Shown in pieces: positions 15,303 through 24,216 of a DNA stretch of 30,442 nucleotides. The stretch is taken from contig JAJLLM010000131.1 of assembly GCA_033837965.1 (NCBI GenBank), forward strand, positions 1 to 30,442. The letters are read 5' to 3'. The stretch is from Pseudazoarcus pumilus_A. Lineage in GTDB: Bacteria > Pseudomonadota > Gammaproteobacteria > Burkholderiales > Rhodocyclaceae. Positions within the stretch are counted from its first letter, which is position 1; every line of letters begins with the position of its first letter. Under the pieces are notes generated by a model that had not been told where the DNA came from, made no database searches, and saw only the letters and a list, made by a program, of their open reading frames with translations. The position numbers and the translations under genes are program-made.

Positions 15303-17474
15303 TCAGTTGGTGACCGCGCGCGGCGGCATCGAGAACAGCGCCTCGGCGTCGTCGGCGCGCACCGGGCGGGCGAAATAGTAGCCCTGCATTACGTCACAAC
15401 CGAGCGCCCGCAGCATGGCGGCCTGTTGCGGGTGCTCGACACCCTCGGCGACGAGTTCGAGATCGAAGCCGCGGGCGATGCCGATGATGGCCGAGATGAT
15501 CGGGTTGGTCATCAGGCCGCCCAGATCCTTGACGAAGCTGCGGTCGATCTTGAGCGTGCTGATCGGCAGCTTCTGCAGATAGGCCAGCGCCGAGTAGCCG
15601 GTGCCGAAGTCGTCGATCGCGATGCCCACGCCAGCCTCGCGCAGCCGGCGCACCTTGTCGGTCACGCCGGGGGTGTCCTGCATCATCATGTGTTCGGTGA
15701 TTTCCAGCGTGACCTGGCCGGGCGGCAGCTCATGGCGGGCAATGCAGTCGGTCACGCTGGTGACGATGTCGCCGCGCTCGAAATCCTTGGCGGCCAGATT
15801 GAGCGACATCTTGATGTCGAGATGACCGCGGCGGCGCCACTGTGCGAGCTGCGCGCAGCTGTGCTCGAGCACCCAGTGGCTGATGTCGCCGATCATGCCC
15901 AGTTCCTCGGCCAGCGGCACGAAGGTGGACGGGCTGATCAATCCGTTCTCCGGGTGGTTCCAGCGCAGCAGGGCCTCGACCCCGACCACTCGCCGGCGCG
16001 ACAGGCTCACCTGCGGCTGGAAGTGCAGCTCGAACTGCTCCCGTTCGAGCGCCACGCGCAGGTCGTTCTCGATGGCCAGACGGCCCTGGTGACTCGTGTT
16101 CAGTTCCGGCGCGAAGAAGCGGAAGCCGTTCTTGCCGGAGCGCTTGACCTGGCACATCGCGATGTCGGCATGCTGCAGCAGCGATTCGCAGGTCTCGCCG
16201 TCCGACGGATACATCGCGATGCCGATGCTGACCGTCGCGCGGAAATCGCCATGGCTCAGCGTGAACGGTGCTTCCAGCGCAGCCAGGATCTTGTGCGCGA
16301 TGGTCTCGGCGTCTTCGGCGCCGCGCACGTTCGGCAGCAGGATGGTGAATTCGTCGCCGCCCACGCGCGCCAGCGTGTCACTGCGCCGCAGGGCGCCGGA
16401 CAGACGGGCGGCCACGCCACGGATGAGGGCATCGCCTTCGCTGTGACCATAGGTGTCATTGACCAGCTTGAAGCGGTCGATGTCGACGAACAGCACCGCC
16501 AGCGGGCGGCTCAGCCGGCGCGCCTGGGTCAGTGCCAGATCCAAGCGGTCACGGAACAGGCCGCGGTTGGGCAGCCGCGTCAGCTGGTCGTGATAGGTCT
16601 GGAAGCTGATGATCTCTTCGGCCCGCTTCTGGTCCGAGATGTCGCGCGCAATCCCGTACAGCCCGGCATGGCCGCCCTCGGTGCCGTCGCCGCGACCGAT
16701 CATCGGAATGCCCTGCAGGACTACGCTGACATAGGGCTCGCCCATGGGATGGGCGCGCCGCAGTCGCAGCTCCAGCGTGAAGCTGGCGTCCGGCCGTTGC
16801 TGCTGGACGTCGAGCAGGCCGGCCACACGGGCGGCGTCCTCTTCAATGACCAGGTCGGCAAACGGCGTGTCGAGCAGGTGGTTGCGCTGGAAGCCCAGCA
16901 GTTCCTCGATGCGTGGATTGACGAAGCTGAAGTGGCCGCGAGCATCCAGCGTGAAGATGAGGTCGGGCGAATGCTCGATGAGGAAGCGATGCAGCCGCTC
17001 GGAGGCGCGCAGCCGTTCGCTCATGGCACGGTTGGCGCGCTCGAGCACGGTCTTGTGCAGGGCGTTCTGCACCGCGCGTTGCAATTGCGCCACATGGTAG
17101 GGCTTGCGCACGAAGTCATCGGCGCCGCGACGCAGTGCACCGATGACCGCGTCGATGGCGTCCTCGCCGCTGATCATCACCGCAGCCTCATCGCGCTGAT
17201 GCTCGGCCAGCCAGTCGAGCACCATCAGGCCGGTACCGTCCGGCAGGCGGTAGTCGAGCACGACAAGGTCATAACTCTGGTCGTTCAGGCGGCTCAGTGC
17301 TTCGCCTACATTGCAGGCCAGGTCGAAGCTGCGGCCGGGTCCGGCGAGAATCTGCGGAAGGGTGCGGCGCAGGGATGCGTCGTCGTCGACGACCAGGATG
17401 CGCGTGGTGGTCTCGGCGTCGCTCTGGGGCTCTGAGAACTGACTCTGGAAGAAGGCGTCACCAGGTATGACCAT
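15303..17474 (-). CDS. Response regulator with receiver, PAS, GGDEF and EAL domains
   Basis: A 723-residue soluble protein. The receiver domain spans about 24-140 (VVDDD at 28-32, phospho-acceptor Asp74 in VVLDYRLPDG, Lys124 in VRKP). A PAS domain follows at about 160-285. The GGDEF domain is intact (GGDEF at 372-376, with inhibitory-site residues Arg363 and Asp366). The EAL domain is intact too (EALLRW at 500-505, Glu594 in EITE, DDFGTGYS at 621-628, Lys642, Glu677). Both cyclic-di-GMP synthesis and breakdown are therefore possible, under control of phosphorylation and a PAS ligand. The upstream histidine kinase is the obvious partner: 35 bases separate the genes and they run in the same direction. 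Confidence 0.93.
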   Translation of the reverse strand: MVIPGDAFFQSQFSEPQSDAETTTRILVVDDDASLRRTLPQILAGPGRSFDLACNVGEALSRLNDQSYDLVVLDYRLPDGTGLMVLDWLAEHQRDEAAVMISGEDAIDAVIGALRRGADDFVRKPYHVAQLQRAVQNALHKTVLERANRAMSERLRASERLHRFLIEHSPDLIFTLDARGHFSFVNPRIEELLGFQRNHLLDTPFADLVIEEDAARVAGLLDVQQQRPDASFTLELRLRRAHPMGEPYVSVVLQGIPMIGRGDGTEGGHAGLYGIARDISDQKRAEEIISFQTYHDQLTRLPNRGLFRDRLDLALTQARRLSRPLAVLFVDIDRFKLVNDTYGHSEGDALIRGVAARLSGALRRSDTLARVGGDEFTILLPNVRGAEDAETIAHKILAALEAPFTLSHGDFRATVSIGIAMYPSDGETCESLLQHADIAMCQVKRSGKNGFRFFAPELNTSHQGRLAIENDLRVALEREQFELHFQPQVSLSRRRVVGVEALLRWNHPENGLISPSTFVPLAEELGMIGDISHWVLEHSCAQLAQWRRRGHLDIKMSLNLAAKDFERGDIVTSVTDCIARHELPPGQVTLEITEHMMMQDTPGVTDKVRRLREAGVGIAIDDFGTGYSALAYLQKLPISTLKIDRSFVKDLGGLMTNPIISAIIGIARGFDLELVAEGVEHPQQAAMLRALGCDVMQGYYFARPVRADDAEALFSMPPRAVTN

Positions 17475-17509
17475 AAGCCCCGTGTTGCGTCGCGAAATGA
17501 CGCCCTAAT

Positions 17510-19489
17510 CTATTCGGAAATGATAGGCACTAGCAACTGAAAGCTTGTGCCGACGCCGTTCTGGCTGCGGCACAGGATGCGGGCCTGCCAGCGCTCGAGG
17601 ATGTCGCGGGTGATGCTCAGTCCGAGCCCCTGATGCTGTCCGCCCTTGCGGCTTGGCTGAGGCGAGAACAGGTCGTCGAGGCGCTCGGGCGGCAGGCCGG
17701 GGCCGTTGTCGATGACCCGGATCTCGATGCAGCGCGCGCCGTCGGCAATCAGCTCGCCCGCCAGCGCAACGGTGCAGCGCCCGCCCGGATGCAGGATGTC
17801 GGCGGCGTTGTGCAGCAGGTTGAGCATGACCTGGCGCAGCGCCGAGGCGGGCATCGCGGCCTGCGGCAAGTCGGGCTGGGTGCGCAGCTCAAGCTGGATG
17901 CCGCGACTGCCGAAGAGCGATTCGCCCAGCATGGCCTGCATGTCGCGTAAAAGCATCACGACATCGCAGTGCGCAGGCTCGGCAGCGGGCTCGGGGGCTT
18001 GCCCCACGGTATCGATGAGGCCGCCGAGACGTTCGATCTCGTCCTGTACGATGCGCAGGTCATCGGACAGCCCTGCTACGCCGGCGTGGCGCTGCGGGAT
18101 CAGATGCAGGTAGCTGCGGATCACCGACAGCGGATTGCGCGCCTCATGGGCGATGCGGCGCGCGTGCTCGCGATGACGTTGTTCCACCTGCTGGCGCAGC
18201 TCGCGCGCGAGCGCCTCGCGTGCATGCCGCTCGATGGCGACAGCGGCTGCGGCCGAGGTCAGCGACACCAGCAGACGTGCAACCTCAGTGGCAGGCAGCG
18301 GCGAATGTTCGGGCGCGACCACGATGGCGCCGCGCGTGGCGCCGGCGCTGAACGGAATGCACACGAAGCCGCTGCGCCCGATCCAGCGGGCCAGTTGCCA
18401 GTCCCGCACCGAGCGGCCGGGGCCGTCATCGTCGCGATGCCACGAGGTCGGGGTCTGGCTGCGCACCGCCAGCGCCAGCACGCTGGCCTCGTCGTCGAGC
18501 GGCTGGGCCGACTCGTTGTGATAGCGGGTGACGGCTGGCTGGTCGGTCAGCGACAGGGCGTGCAGACGATCCTCCTGCGCGACGATCACCAGCAGGGGAT
18601 GCTGGTCGCACAGCAGGCGTGCGGCGGCCTCGTAGCGCACGCGCAGTTCGGTTCCGTCGAGTCCGGCGAAGGCCTTCAGCGCAAAGCCGGCGAGGGCCGC
18701 TTCGAGCAGGCGCGGCGACGTAGCGGAGAGCGGTGCCGGCAGGTTCGGGTCGCTCTCGCCTGCGTCGTCCGGCACCGGCAGCTCGGCGGCGGGCTGGACG
18801 GCGACCACGTGCATCAGGGTGTCGACCGAAAGTCCGCTCACGCGCGCGCAGGCCTGCAGCCAGTGTTCCGCATTGGCAGCCAGGCGATTGGCACACCACG
18901 AGATGGCGCTCAGCGGATGTGCCTGGAGGACCTGTTCTTCGGCCGCGTCGGCCAGCATCAGGGCGTCGCAGATGAGCGGTGAGCAACCGCATTCTTCGGC
19001 TAGGCGGGCGTTCAGCTGTCGTGAGGGGGCCTGATGACCGCCACCGGGCAGCGGCCCTACCCGCAGCAACTGGGCAAGCCGCGACCACAGCGCAACCAGC
19101 GCCGCATCGTCGGCGAAGCGGTGGCCGGCGGCTTGCGACAGTGCGCGGGCGATATCGGCCGCGTGCTGGGACTGGCGTCGCAGCGCGAGGTCGGTGCGCG
19201 AGTTGTGTGGTCGGCCCGAGCGCGACAGCAGCCAGGCCGTGAGGAGGTCTGCGCCGACTGCGTTCAGGCGCGTCTCGACGGCATCGAAAAGCTGCCGGTC
19301 GAGGCACTCGCGGTCGAGCGGCATGGCGCGCAGCAGGGCGTGCAGCAGCACCGGGTCGTCGGCGAAGCAGCGCGTCGCAGCGGGGAAGTCGGGCGGAGTT
19401 TCGCCAAGCAGGGCGAGCAGCGCATCACGTTGCGCCTGGGAGGCTGCATCGTGCAGGAGGACCTGCGGATGGAGCATGCTCGAACCCAT
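17510..19489 (-). CDS. Soluble sensor histidine kinase with HDOD-like N-terminus and GAF-like domain
   Basis: A 659-residue protein without membrane segments. The N-terminal ~235 residues look like a diverged HDOD domain (DDPVLLHALLRAM, then VGADLLTAWLLSRSG and HAADIARALSQAAGHRFADDAALVALWSRLAQLL in pieces). A GAF-like domain lies at about 255-425. The dimerisation/phosphotransfer helix carries His448 in RRIAHEARNPLSVIRSY. The ATPase domain has the N box with Asn561 in LLHNAADIL, the G1 box VIDNGPGLPPE near 592-602 and the G2 box GLGLSITRDI. Intact catalytic residues predict autophosphorylation. The partner is probably the receiver-GGDEF-EAL protein just downstream, and the upstream EAL/HDOD gene is probably part of the same operon. 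The alternative ATG at 19477 (MLHPQV) is equally plausible as start. Confidence 0.88.
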   Translation of the reverse strand: MGSSMLHPQVLLHDAASQAQRDALLALLGETPPDFPAATRCFADDPVLLHALLRAMPLDRECLDRQLFDAVETRLNAVGADLLTAWLLSRSGRPHNSRTDLALRRQSQHAADIARALSQAAGHRFADDAALVALWSRLAQLLRVGPLPGGGHQAPSRQLNARLAEECGCSPLICDALMLADAAEEQVLQAHPLSAISWCANRLAANAEHWLQACARVSGLSVDTLMHVVAVQPAAELPVPDDAGESDPNLPAPLSATSPRLLEAALAGFALKAFAGLDGTELRVRYEAAARLLCDQHPLLVIVAQEDRLHALSLTDQPAVTRYHNESAQPLDDEASVLALAVRSQTPTSWHRDDDGPGRSVRDWQLARWIGRSGFVCIPFSAGATRGAIVVAPEHSPLPATEVARLLVSLTSAAAAVAIERHAREALARELRQQVEQRHREHARRIAHEARNPLSVIRSYLHLIPQRHAGVAGLSDDLRIVQDEIERLGGLIDTVGQAPEPAAEPAHCDVVMLLRDMQAMLGESLFGSRGIQLELRTQPDLPQAAMPASALRQVMLNLLHNAADILHPGGRCTVALAGELIADGARCIEIRVIDNGPGLPPERLDDLFSPQPSRKGGQHQGLGLSITRDILERWQARILCRSQNGVGTSFQLLVPIISE

Positions 19490-19573
19490 GGGTGTCTTGC
19501 CGGGCGGTTGGGGACTCGCGAATTGTACCCAAGCCCCGCCGCCGGCGGCCGGAAAGTTTGGCCGCAGCGGCGC

Positions 19574-20710
19574 TCAGGCGGTGAGATTGTCGGCGAAGCC
19601 GAGCGCCGACAGCAGCGCGGCGTTGACCTGCTCGGGACGCAACTGCAATTCGTCGACCTGTTTGGCCAGAGCGGCCCCGTCGAAGCCTTCGGTCAGATGG
19701 GCCAGACGTAGCAGCGGAGCGTACTCGCCGGTGTCGTGCACCAGTGCGTCCACGATGCCCTCCGGCAGCGTCATGGCCTCGACGATCTCCTGGATGCCGG
19801 TGCCGGTCAGCAGGGGCAAGAGGGAAAAGGCGCCGGTGATGAAGAGGTTGTCATGGTGGCTGCTGTCGAGCCACGAGGCGCCGAGGATTTCCATGAAGCG
19901 GCCGCGCACGATGGCAGTCTGCATCAGTGCGGGCGCCGAAGGATCGCGGCTGGCGGTCACCAGCAGCAGCGACAGCCATTTGTTGAGCGCGTCGTAGCCG
20001 AGGATGCTGACCGCGTGGCGGAAGGACTGGATCTCCACCATCAGGCCGAAACCGGCCGAGTTGATGTAGCGCAGCAGCTTGTAGGAGATGGCGACATCCT
20101 GCTTGAGCAACTGCTCGATCTTGCCGATGTCAGCGTTGTTGCGTACAAGGTTGAGCAACTGCACGATCTGCCCGTGGGCCGGCGCCAGCGCCTTGGGGGC
20201 CGGGTGTCCGCGCAGGAAGAACCAGCCGGAAGCGCCTTCGTAACCCTGCTGGATGGCGCTCTGGAAGGCGGCAAGATCGTTCAGCCCCCAGGCCAGCGGC
20301 ACGCCGGGCGGATTGCCCGGAGCAGGGTGCTTGCGCGCATCGGAAATGGCAAAGCGCCAGTCGGTGTTTGGCGGCACCACGGTGTCGGGGGCATGCCAGG
20401 CCAGGCAGGTCTGCACATTGGCCGACTGCAGTTGTTCGAGCAGTTCCAGCGTGCGCGGGTGCGCAATGGCCTGGGCGGGAATCTCGACCATGGCATTGGG
20501 CGGCGCCTGCCAGCTCATCAGGTCGGGCGTCGGCACCAGGCGGGCCAGCGAGACGAATACCGGATGGTGCGTCGGCCACACATCCTGCAGGGCGTTGAGG
20601 GTTTCCACGACCGAGGCGACATCCGGGCCGTGCGCGATCAGCCGGTTGGCGGTGATGGCCCGTTTGCGATTGACGACAGGCTCGCGGGTGAAGAGGGTCG
20701 TTTGCGGCAT
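19574..20710 (-). CDS. EAL-like/HDOD domain protein (YuxH family)
   Basis: A 378-residue protein with the YuxH architecture. A degenerate EAL-like N-terminal half (about 1-175, with ARLVPTPDLMSW and VEIPAQAIAHPRTLELL) lacks the catalytic EAL, DDFG and Lys motifs. An HDOD domain follows (about 185-378: LLNLVRNNADIGKIEQLLKQ, YKLLRYINSAGFGL, FRHAVSILGYDALNKWLSLL). HDOD proteins are signalling scaffolds without known catalytic activity. It starts 4 bases downstream of the reductase gene stop and lies 84 bases upstream of the histidine kinase, which also has an HDOD-like region. The signal it handles is unknown. Confidence 0.9.
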   Translation of the reverse strand: MPQTTLFTREPVVNRKRAITANRLIAHGPDVASVVETLNALQDVWPTHHPVFVSLARLVPTPDLMSWQAPPNAMVEIPAQAIAHPRTLELLEQLQSANVQTCLAWHAPDTVVPPNTDWRFAISDARKHPAPGNPPGVPLAWGLNDLAAFQSAIQQGYEGASGWFFLRGHPAPKALAPAHGQIVQLLNLVRNNADIGKIEQLLKQDVAISYKLLRYINSAGFGLMVEIQSFRHAVSILGYDALNKWLSLLLVTASRDPSAPALMQTAIVRGRFMEILGASWLDSSHHDNLFITGAFSLLPLLTGTGIQEIVEAMTLPEGIVDALVHDTGEYAPLLRLAHLTEGFDGAALAKQVDELQLRPEQVNAALLSALGFADNLTA

Positions 20711-20713
20711 GGC

Positions 20714-21727
20714 TCAGGCGCTGGCGAAGGTGAATGCGTCGGCGAAGAACGCTTCGGGGGCCAATCCGCATTGCCCCGTCAGATCAGCGCGTGCGGCGTC
20801 GATCATGGCTGGAGCGCCGCAGGCATAGACTTCGAAGCCGGAGAGGTCGGTCAGATCGGCCATGACGGCATGATGTACGAGGCCGGTACGCCCTGTCCAG
20901 CCGTCCGCAGGCGAGGCCTCGGACAGCACCGGCACGTAGCGGAAGCCCGGCAGGGATTGCTCCCAGCCGCGCGCCACCTCATCCATGTACAGGCCCTCGC
21001 GGGTGCGTGCTCCCCAGTACAGCGTGAGCGGGCGCTGGCGGCCGGATGCAATGAGATCCTCGACCATGCTCTTGATCGGGGCGAAGCCGGTGCCACCTGC
21101 AATCAGGATGGCGGGGCCGTTGCCGCTGCCCAGCCCGAAACTGCCCAGCGGGCCTTCGAAGCGCAGGATGTCGCGCGGTTTCATGGCGCTGAACACATGG
21201 CCGGTGAAGCTGCCACCGTCGATGCGGCGGATGTGCAGTTCCAGATGGTCGGCGGCGAGCGGCGCATTGGCGATCGAGAAGCTGCGCCGGCGCCCGCCGT
21301 CGAGCAGGAAGTCGATGTATTGCCCGGCGTGGAAGCGGAAGGGTTCCGACGCCGGCAGCTTGACCTTCAGTACGGCCACGTCGGCTGCGGGGAAGTCGAT
21401 GGACTGCACGCGGCAGGGCAGCTTCTTGATGGGCAGGTCGCCCGCGCGCGTGAGGCTGCGCACTGAGATGTCGAGGTCGCTCAGGGCGTGGGCCTTGCAC
21501 AGCAGGGCCATGCCTTCGGCGCGCTCGGCGGCGCTCAGTGCCGTGGCTGAAATCGCGCCTTGTTCGATGGTGCCGTGATTGACGCGGGCCTTGCAGGCGC
21601 CGCAGGCGCCGTCACGGCAACCATAGGGGACAACGAAACCGGCGGCGAGTGCGGCTTAGAGAACGGTCTGCTCTGCGGAGATGGAGAACTGTTGCCCACC
21701 GGGCTGAAGTGAAATCGTGAAGGTCAT
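20714..21727 (-). pseudogene. Ferredoxin/FAD/NAD reductase (CDP-6-deoxy-glucoseen reductase-like), interrupted by an in-frame TAA
   Basis: Read from the ATG at 21727 the frame encodes a 337-codon oxidoreductase of the 2Fe-2S ferredoxin plus FNR-like type. An N-terminal plant-type 2Fe-2S domain has Cys37, Cys42 and Cys45 in YGCRDGACGACK and Cys77 in LLCKAHA. The FAD domain has GQYIDFLLDGGRRRSFSIAN and the NAD domain GGTGFAPIKSMVED and the C-terminal VYACGAPAMIDAAR. Codon 24 is TAA (21656-21658), where homologues usually have an acidic residue (VLEAAL-like); a single G-to-T change of GAA would produce it. Everything after the stop stays in frame and family-like. No ATG, GTG or TTG follows until the ATG at 21511 (codon 73), which would omit the first three cluster cysteines. 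Either the gene is freshly inactivated, or a headless FAD/NAD protein is made, or the base is a sequencing error. It heads the EAL/HDOD-kinase-regulator gene group. Confidence 0.8.
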
Positions 21728-21748
21728 CGGACGTGGGATAATCCTGCG

Positions 21749-22639
21749 ATGAAAAGAATCCTGATCGTCGGTGCCGGCGATGTGGCCGGTCGCGCGATCC
21801 CGTGGCTGGCGCGGCGCTTTCGCGTGTTCGCGCTGACGCGTCGGCCGGACGGCTGTGAGCGCCTGCGTAGGCTCGGCGCCGTGCCGCTGTTGGCCGACCT
21901 GGACGACGCGGCCAGTCTGGCCCGACTCGCCGGCATTGCCGACGCGGTGCTGCATTTCGCGCCACCCCCGACCGAAGGGGCCGGAGATGCCCGCACGCAG
22001 CGCTTGCTGGCGGCGCTCGCGGGCGGGCGGAGTCTACCACAGCGACTGATATACATAAGTACGACAGGGGTTTACGGAGATTGTGCGGGTGCGCGCATTG
22101 ACGAAACCCGGCCCTGTCGGCCGACCACTGCGCGGGCGCGCCGACGGGTCGATGCCGAGCGCCGCCTGCGCGGCTTCGGTGCGCGCAACGGCTGTGCTGT
22201 GAGCATCCTGCGCGCGCCGGGTATCTACGCCGGCGACCGTCTGCCGCTGGATCGTCTGCGCCGCGGCGATCCCGTGCTGATGCCGGACGAAGATGTGTTC
22301 ACTAACCACATCCATGCCGAAGACCTGGCCCGCATGGCCTGCCTCGCGCTGTTCCGGGGGCGTGCGGGACGCGTCTACAATGCCGTCGATCAGACGGACA
22401 TGAAGATGGGCGAGTACTTCGAACTGGCCGCCCGGACGTTCGGTTTGCCTCCGCCGCCGCGTCTGGGGCGTACCGAACTGGCGCAGAAGCTCTCGCCAAT
22501 GGCTTTGTCCTTCATGTCCGAATCGCGCCGCATCGACGGCTCGCGCGCGTTGCGCGAACTGCGCCTGCGGCTGGTGCATCCCACGGTCGCGGATGGTTTC
22601 GCCGCGGCCCTTGCCGAGCAAGGAAAGTCCGCGTGCTGA
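21749..22639 (+). CDS. NAD(P)-dependent SDR-family epimerase/dehydratase-like protein (atypical SDR)
   Basis: A 296-residue protein with an N-terminal Rossmann motif (RILIVGAGDVAGRAI, residues 3-17). The conserved LIYISTTGVYGDCAG lies near residues 100-114, with NHIHAEDLARMACLAL and RVYNAVDQ further on. The pattern matches YeeZ-like extended/atypical SDR proteins that bind a nucleotide cofactor; substrate unknown. Its start is only 21 bases from the divergent reductase gene, and its stop overlaps the next gene by 7 bases. Codons 22031-22084 are unusually A/T-ending compared with the rest of the gene. Confidence 0.88.
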   Translation: MKRILIVGAGDVAGRAIPWLARRFRVFALTRRPDGCERLRRLGAVPLLADLDDAASLARLAGIADAVLHFAPPPTEGAGDARTQRLLAALAGGRSLPQRLIYISTTGVYGDCAGARIDETRPCRPTTARARRRVDAERRLRGFGARNGCAVSILRAPGIYAGDRLPLDRLRRGDPVLMPDEDVFTNHIHAEDLARMACLALFRGRAGRVYNAVDQTDMKMGEYFELAARTFGLPPPPRLGRTELAQKLSPMALSFMSESRRIDGSRALRELRLRLVHPTVADGFAAALAEQGKSAC

Positions 22640-23043
22640 TCCTCAAGTCGCTGCACATCGTGTTCGTGGTGTCGTGGTTCGCCGGCCTGTTCTATCTGCC
22701 GCGCCTGTTCGTCAATCACGCCATGGTCGAGGACGCCGCCACGCGCGAGCGACTGGCCCTGATGGAGCACAAGCTGTACCGCTTCATGACGCCGTTGGGT
22801 GCGCTGGCGCTGGGTCTCGGCCTGTGGTTGTGGCAGGGCTACGGTTTTTCGGGTGGCTGGCTGCACGCCAAGATGACGCTGGTGATGGGACTGGTGCTCT
22901 ACCACCTGTACTGCGGCAAGCTGCTGCGCGATTTCGCTGCCGGGCGCAATACGCGCAGCCACGTGTGGTACCGCTGGTTCAACGAGGTGCCGGTGCTGGT
23001 GCTGTTCGCAATCGTATTCCTGACGGTGCTCAAACCGTTCTGA
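22633..23043 (+). CDS. HemJ/CopD-like membrane protein (UPF0093), putative protoporphyrinogen oxidase
   Basis: A 136-residue protein with four hydrophobic segments. The first carries the conserved LKSLHIVFVVSWFAGLFYLP, with His8. The HAKMTLVMGLVLYHLYCGK stretch and the terminal RWFNEVPVLVLFAIVFLTVL, ending KPF, follow. These features match HemJ, the heme-binding membrane protoporphyrinogen IX oxidase of many proteobacteria and cyanobacteria. Many databases label such proteins CopD family. Length agrees with HemJ. The GTG at 22633 is supported by AAGGA about 7 bases upstream and overlaps the SDR stop. The HemJ role is inferred from family likeness. Confidence 0.8.
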   Translation: MLILKSLHIVFVVSWFAGLFYLPRLFVNHAMVEDAATRERLALMEHKLYRFMTPLGALALGLGLWLWQGYGFSGGWLHAKMTLVMGLVLYHLYCGKLLRDFAAGRNTRSHVWYRWFNEVPVLVLFAIVFLTVLKPF

Positions 23044-23055
23044 TCGGAGGGCTGC

Positions 23056-24210
23056 ATGGCCGAAGTGTTTTTTTCGCCCTGCCCGCGGGGGCTGGAAGCC
23101 GCGCTGGCGGACGAACTCAAGGCGCTGGGCGCGCAGTCCATCGAGCCGACGCATGGTGGAGTCGGTTTCAAGGGCGACTGGCTGACCTGCTATCGGGTGA
23201 ACCTCGAGTCGCGCATTGCAACGCGCGTGCTGTGGAAGATCACCGAGGGGCGCTATCGCGGCGAGGAGGACATCTACCGCATCGCCTATGCACCGACCTG
23301 GGCGCGCTGGTTTACCACCGACGACACCATCCGCGTGTATGTGACCGCCCAGCGCTCGCAGCTCAAGAGCCTGGAATACATCACGCTGCGCATCAAGGAC
23401 GCCGTGTGCGACCACTTTCGCACGGTCTCGGGCAAGCGCCCGAGTGTGGATACCGCCAATCCCGACGTGCGCGTGCATGCCTTCCTCACCAAGGATGCCG
23501 TTACGCTGTATCTCGACACCTCCGGCGAGCCGCTCTACAAGCGCGGCTTCAAACGCGCCGCGGTCGAGGCGCCGCTGAAGGAAAACCTCGCGGCCGGCAT
23601 CCTGCGGCTGGCGGGTTGGACGCCGGACGAGGCCTTGATCGATCCGATGTGCGGCAGCGGCACCTTCCTCATCGAAGCGGCGCAGATTGCGCTGGATGTG
23701 GCCCCCGGGCTGGGGCGCCGTTTCGCCTTCGAGCGGCTGAAGAACTTCGATCGTGCGGGCTGGGCGAAACTGCGCTCGGAAGCCGAGGCACGGCGCAAGC
23801 CGCCACGCGAACTGGCGATCTATGGTGCCGATCTGGTGGCGGAGCAGGTGCGCCGTGCTGGCGTAAACCTGGAAGCGGCGGGGCTGAAGGACTGCGTGCG
23901 CCTGATGCGTGCGGACATTCTGGAGATCGATCCGCCGGTCGAGTCCGGCGTGATGGTGACCAACCCGCCGTATGGCGTGCGCATCGGCGAGGAAAGCGAA
24001 CTGGCAGCCTTCTACCCGGAACTGGGCGATGCGCTCAAGCAGCACTGGGCGGGCTGGCGCTGCCATTTCCTCAGTGCCGATCCGGCACTGCCCAAAGGCA
24101 TGGGGTTGAAAGCCAGCCGACGCACGCCGCTGTTCAACGGCGCGCTGGAATGCCGACTCTACGAATACCGCATGTTTGCCGGCAGCGGCCGGGACAAGCC
24201 CGCCGCCTGA
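23056..24210 (+). CDS. rlmL: THUMP-domain 23S rRNA (guanine-N2) methyltransferase, RlmL-like
   Basis: A 384-residue class I SAM-dependent RNA methyltransferase. The N-terminal ferredoxin-like and THUMP region (about 1-155) opens MAEVFFSPCPRGLEAALADE. The methyltransferase domain has DPMCGSGTFLIEAA at 196-209 (SAM binding) and NPPYG at 303-307 (catalytic NPPY). It corresponds to the RlmL half of E. coli RlmKL, which makes m2G2445 in 23S rRNA. The RlmK half is absent, as is usual for the shorter COG0116 proteins. GGAGGG lies 7 bases before the ATG. The convergent pilU gene ends 6 bases further on. Confidence 0.9.
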   Translation: MAEVFFSPCPRGLEAALADELKALGAQSIEPTHGGVGFKGDWLTCYRVNLESRIATRVLWKITEGRYRGEEDIYRIAYAPTWARWFTTDDTIRVYVTAQRSQLKSLEYITLRIKDAVCDHFRTVSGKRPSVDTANPDVRVHAFLTKDAVTLYLDTSGEPLYKRGFKRAAVEAPLKENLAAGILRLAGWTPDEALIDPMCGSGTFLIEAAQIALDVAPGLGRRFAFERLKNFDRAGWAKLRSEAEARRKPPRELAIYGADLVAEQVRRAGVNLEAAGLKDCVRLMRADILEIDPPVESGVMVTNPPYGVRIGEESELAAFYPELGDALKQHWAGWRCHFLSADPALPKGMGLKASRRTPLFNGALECRLYEYRMFAGSGRDKPAA

Positions 24211-24216
24211 CGGCCG

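Noticed and set aside
15279..17435. Very long open frame on the plus strand opposite the receiver-GGDEF-EAL gene (about 718 codons)
   Set aside because: It is a low-complexity Arg/Gln/His/Ala-rich shadow caused by GC-rich codon use of the real minus-strand gene. It has no family motifs.
21512..21658. TAA in the reductase gene as a recoding signal (selenocysteine or programmed readthrough)
   Set aside because: Selenocysteine uses UGA, not UAA. No stem-loop or conserved readthrough context is evident. A nonsense change or sequencing error is simpler.
22390..24066. Long minus-strand open frame opposite the HemJ-like and rlmL genes
   Set aside because: It crosses two real genes on the other strand, is His/Arg/Gln-rich and resembles no protein family.
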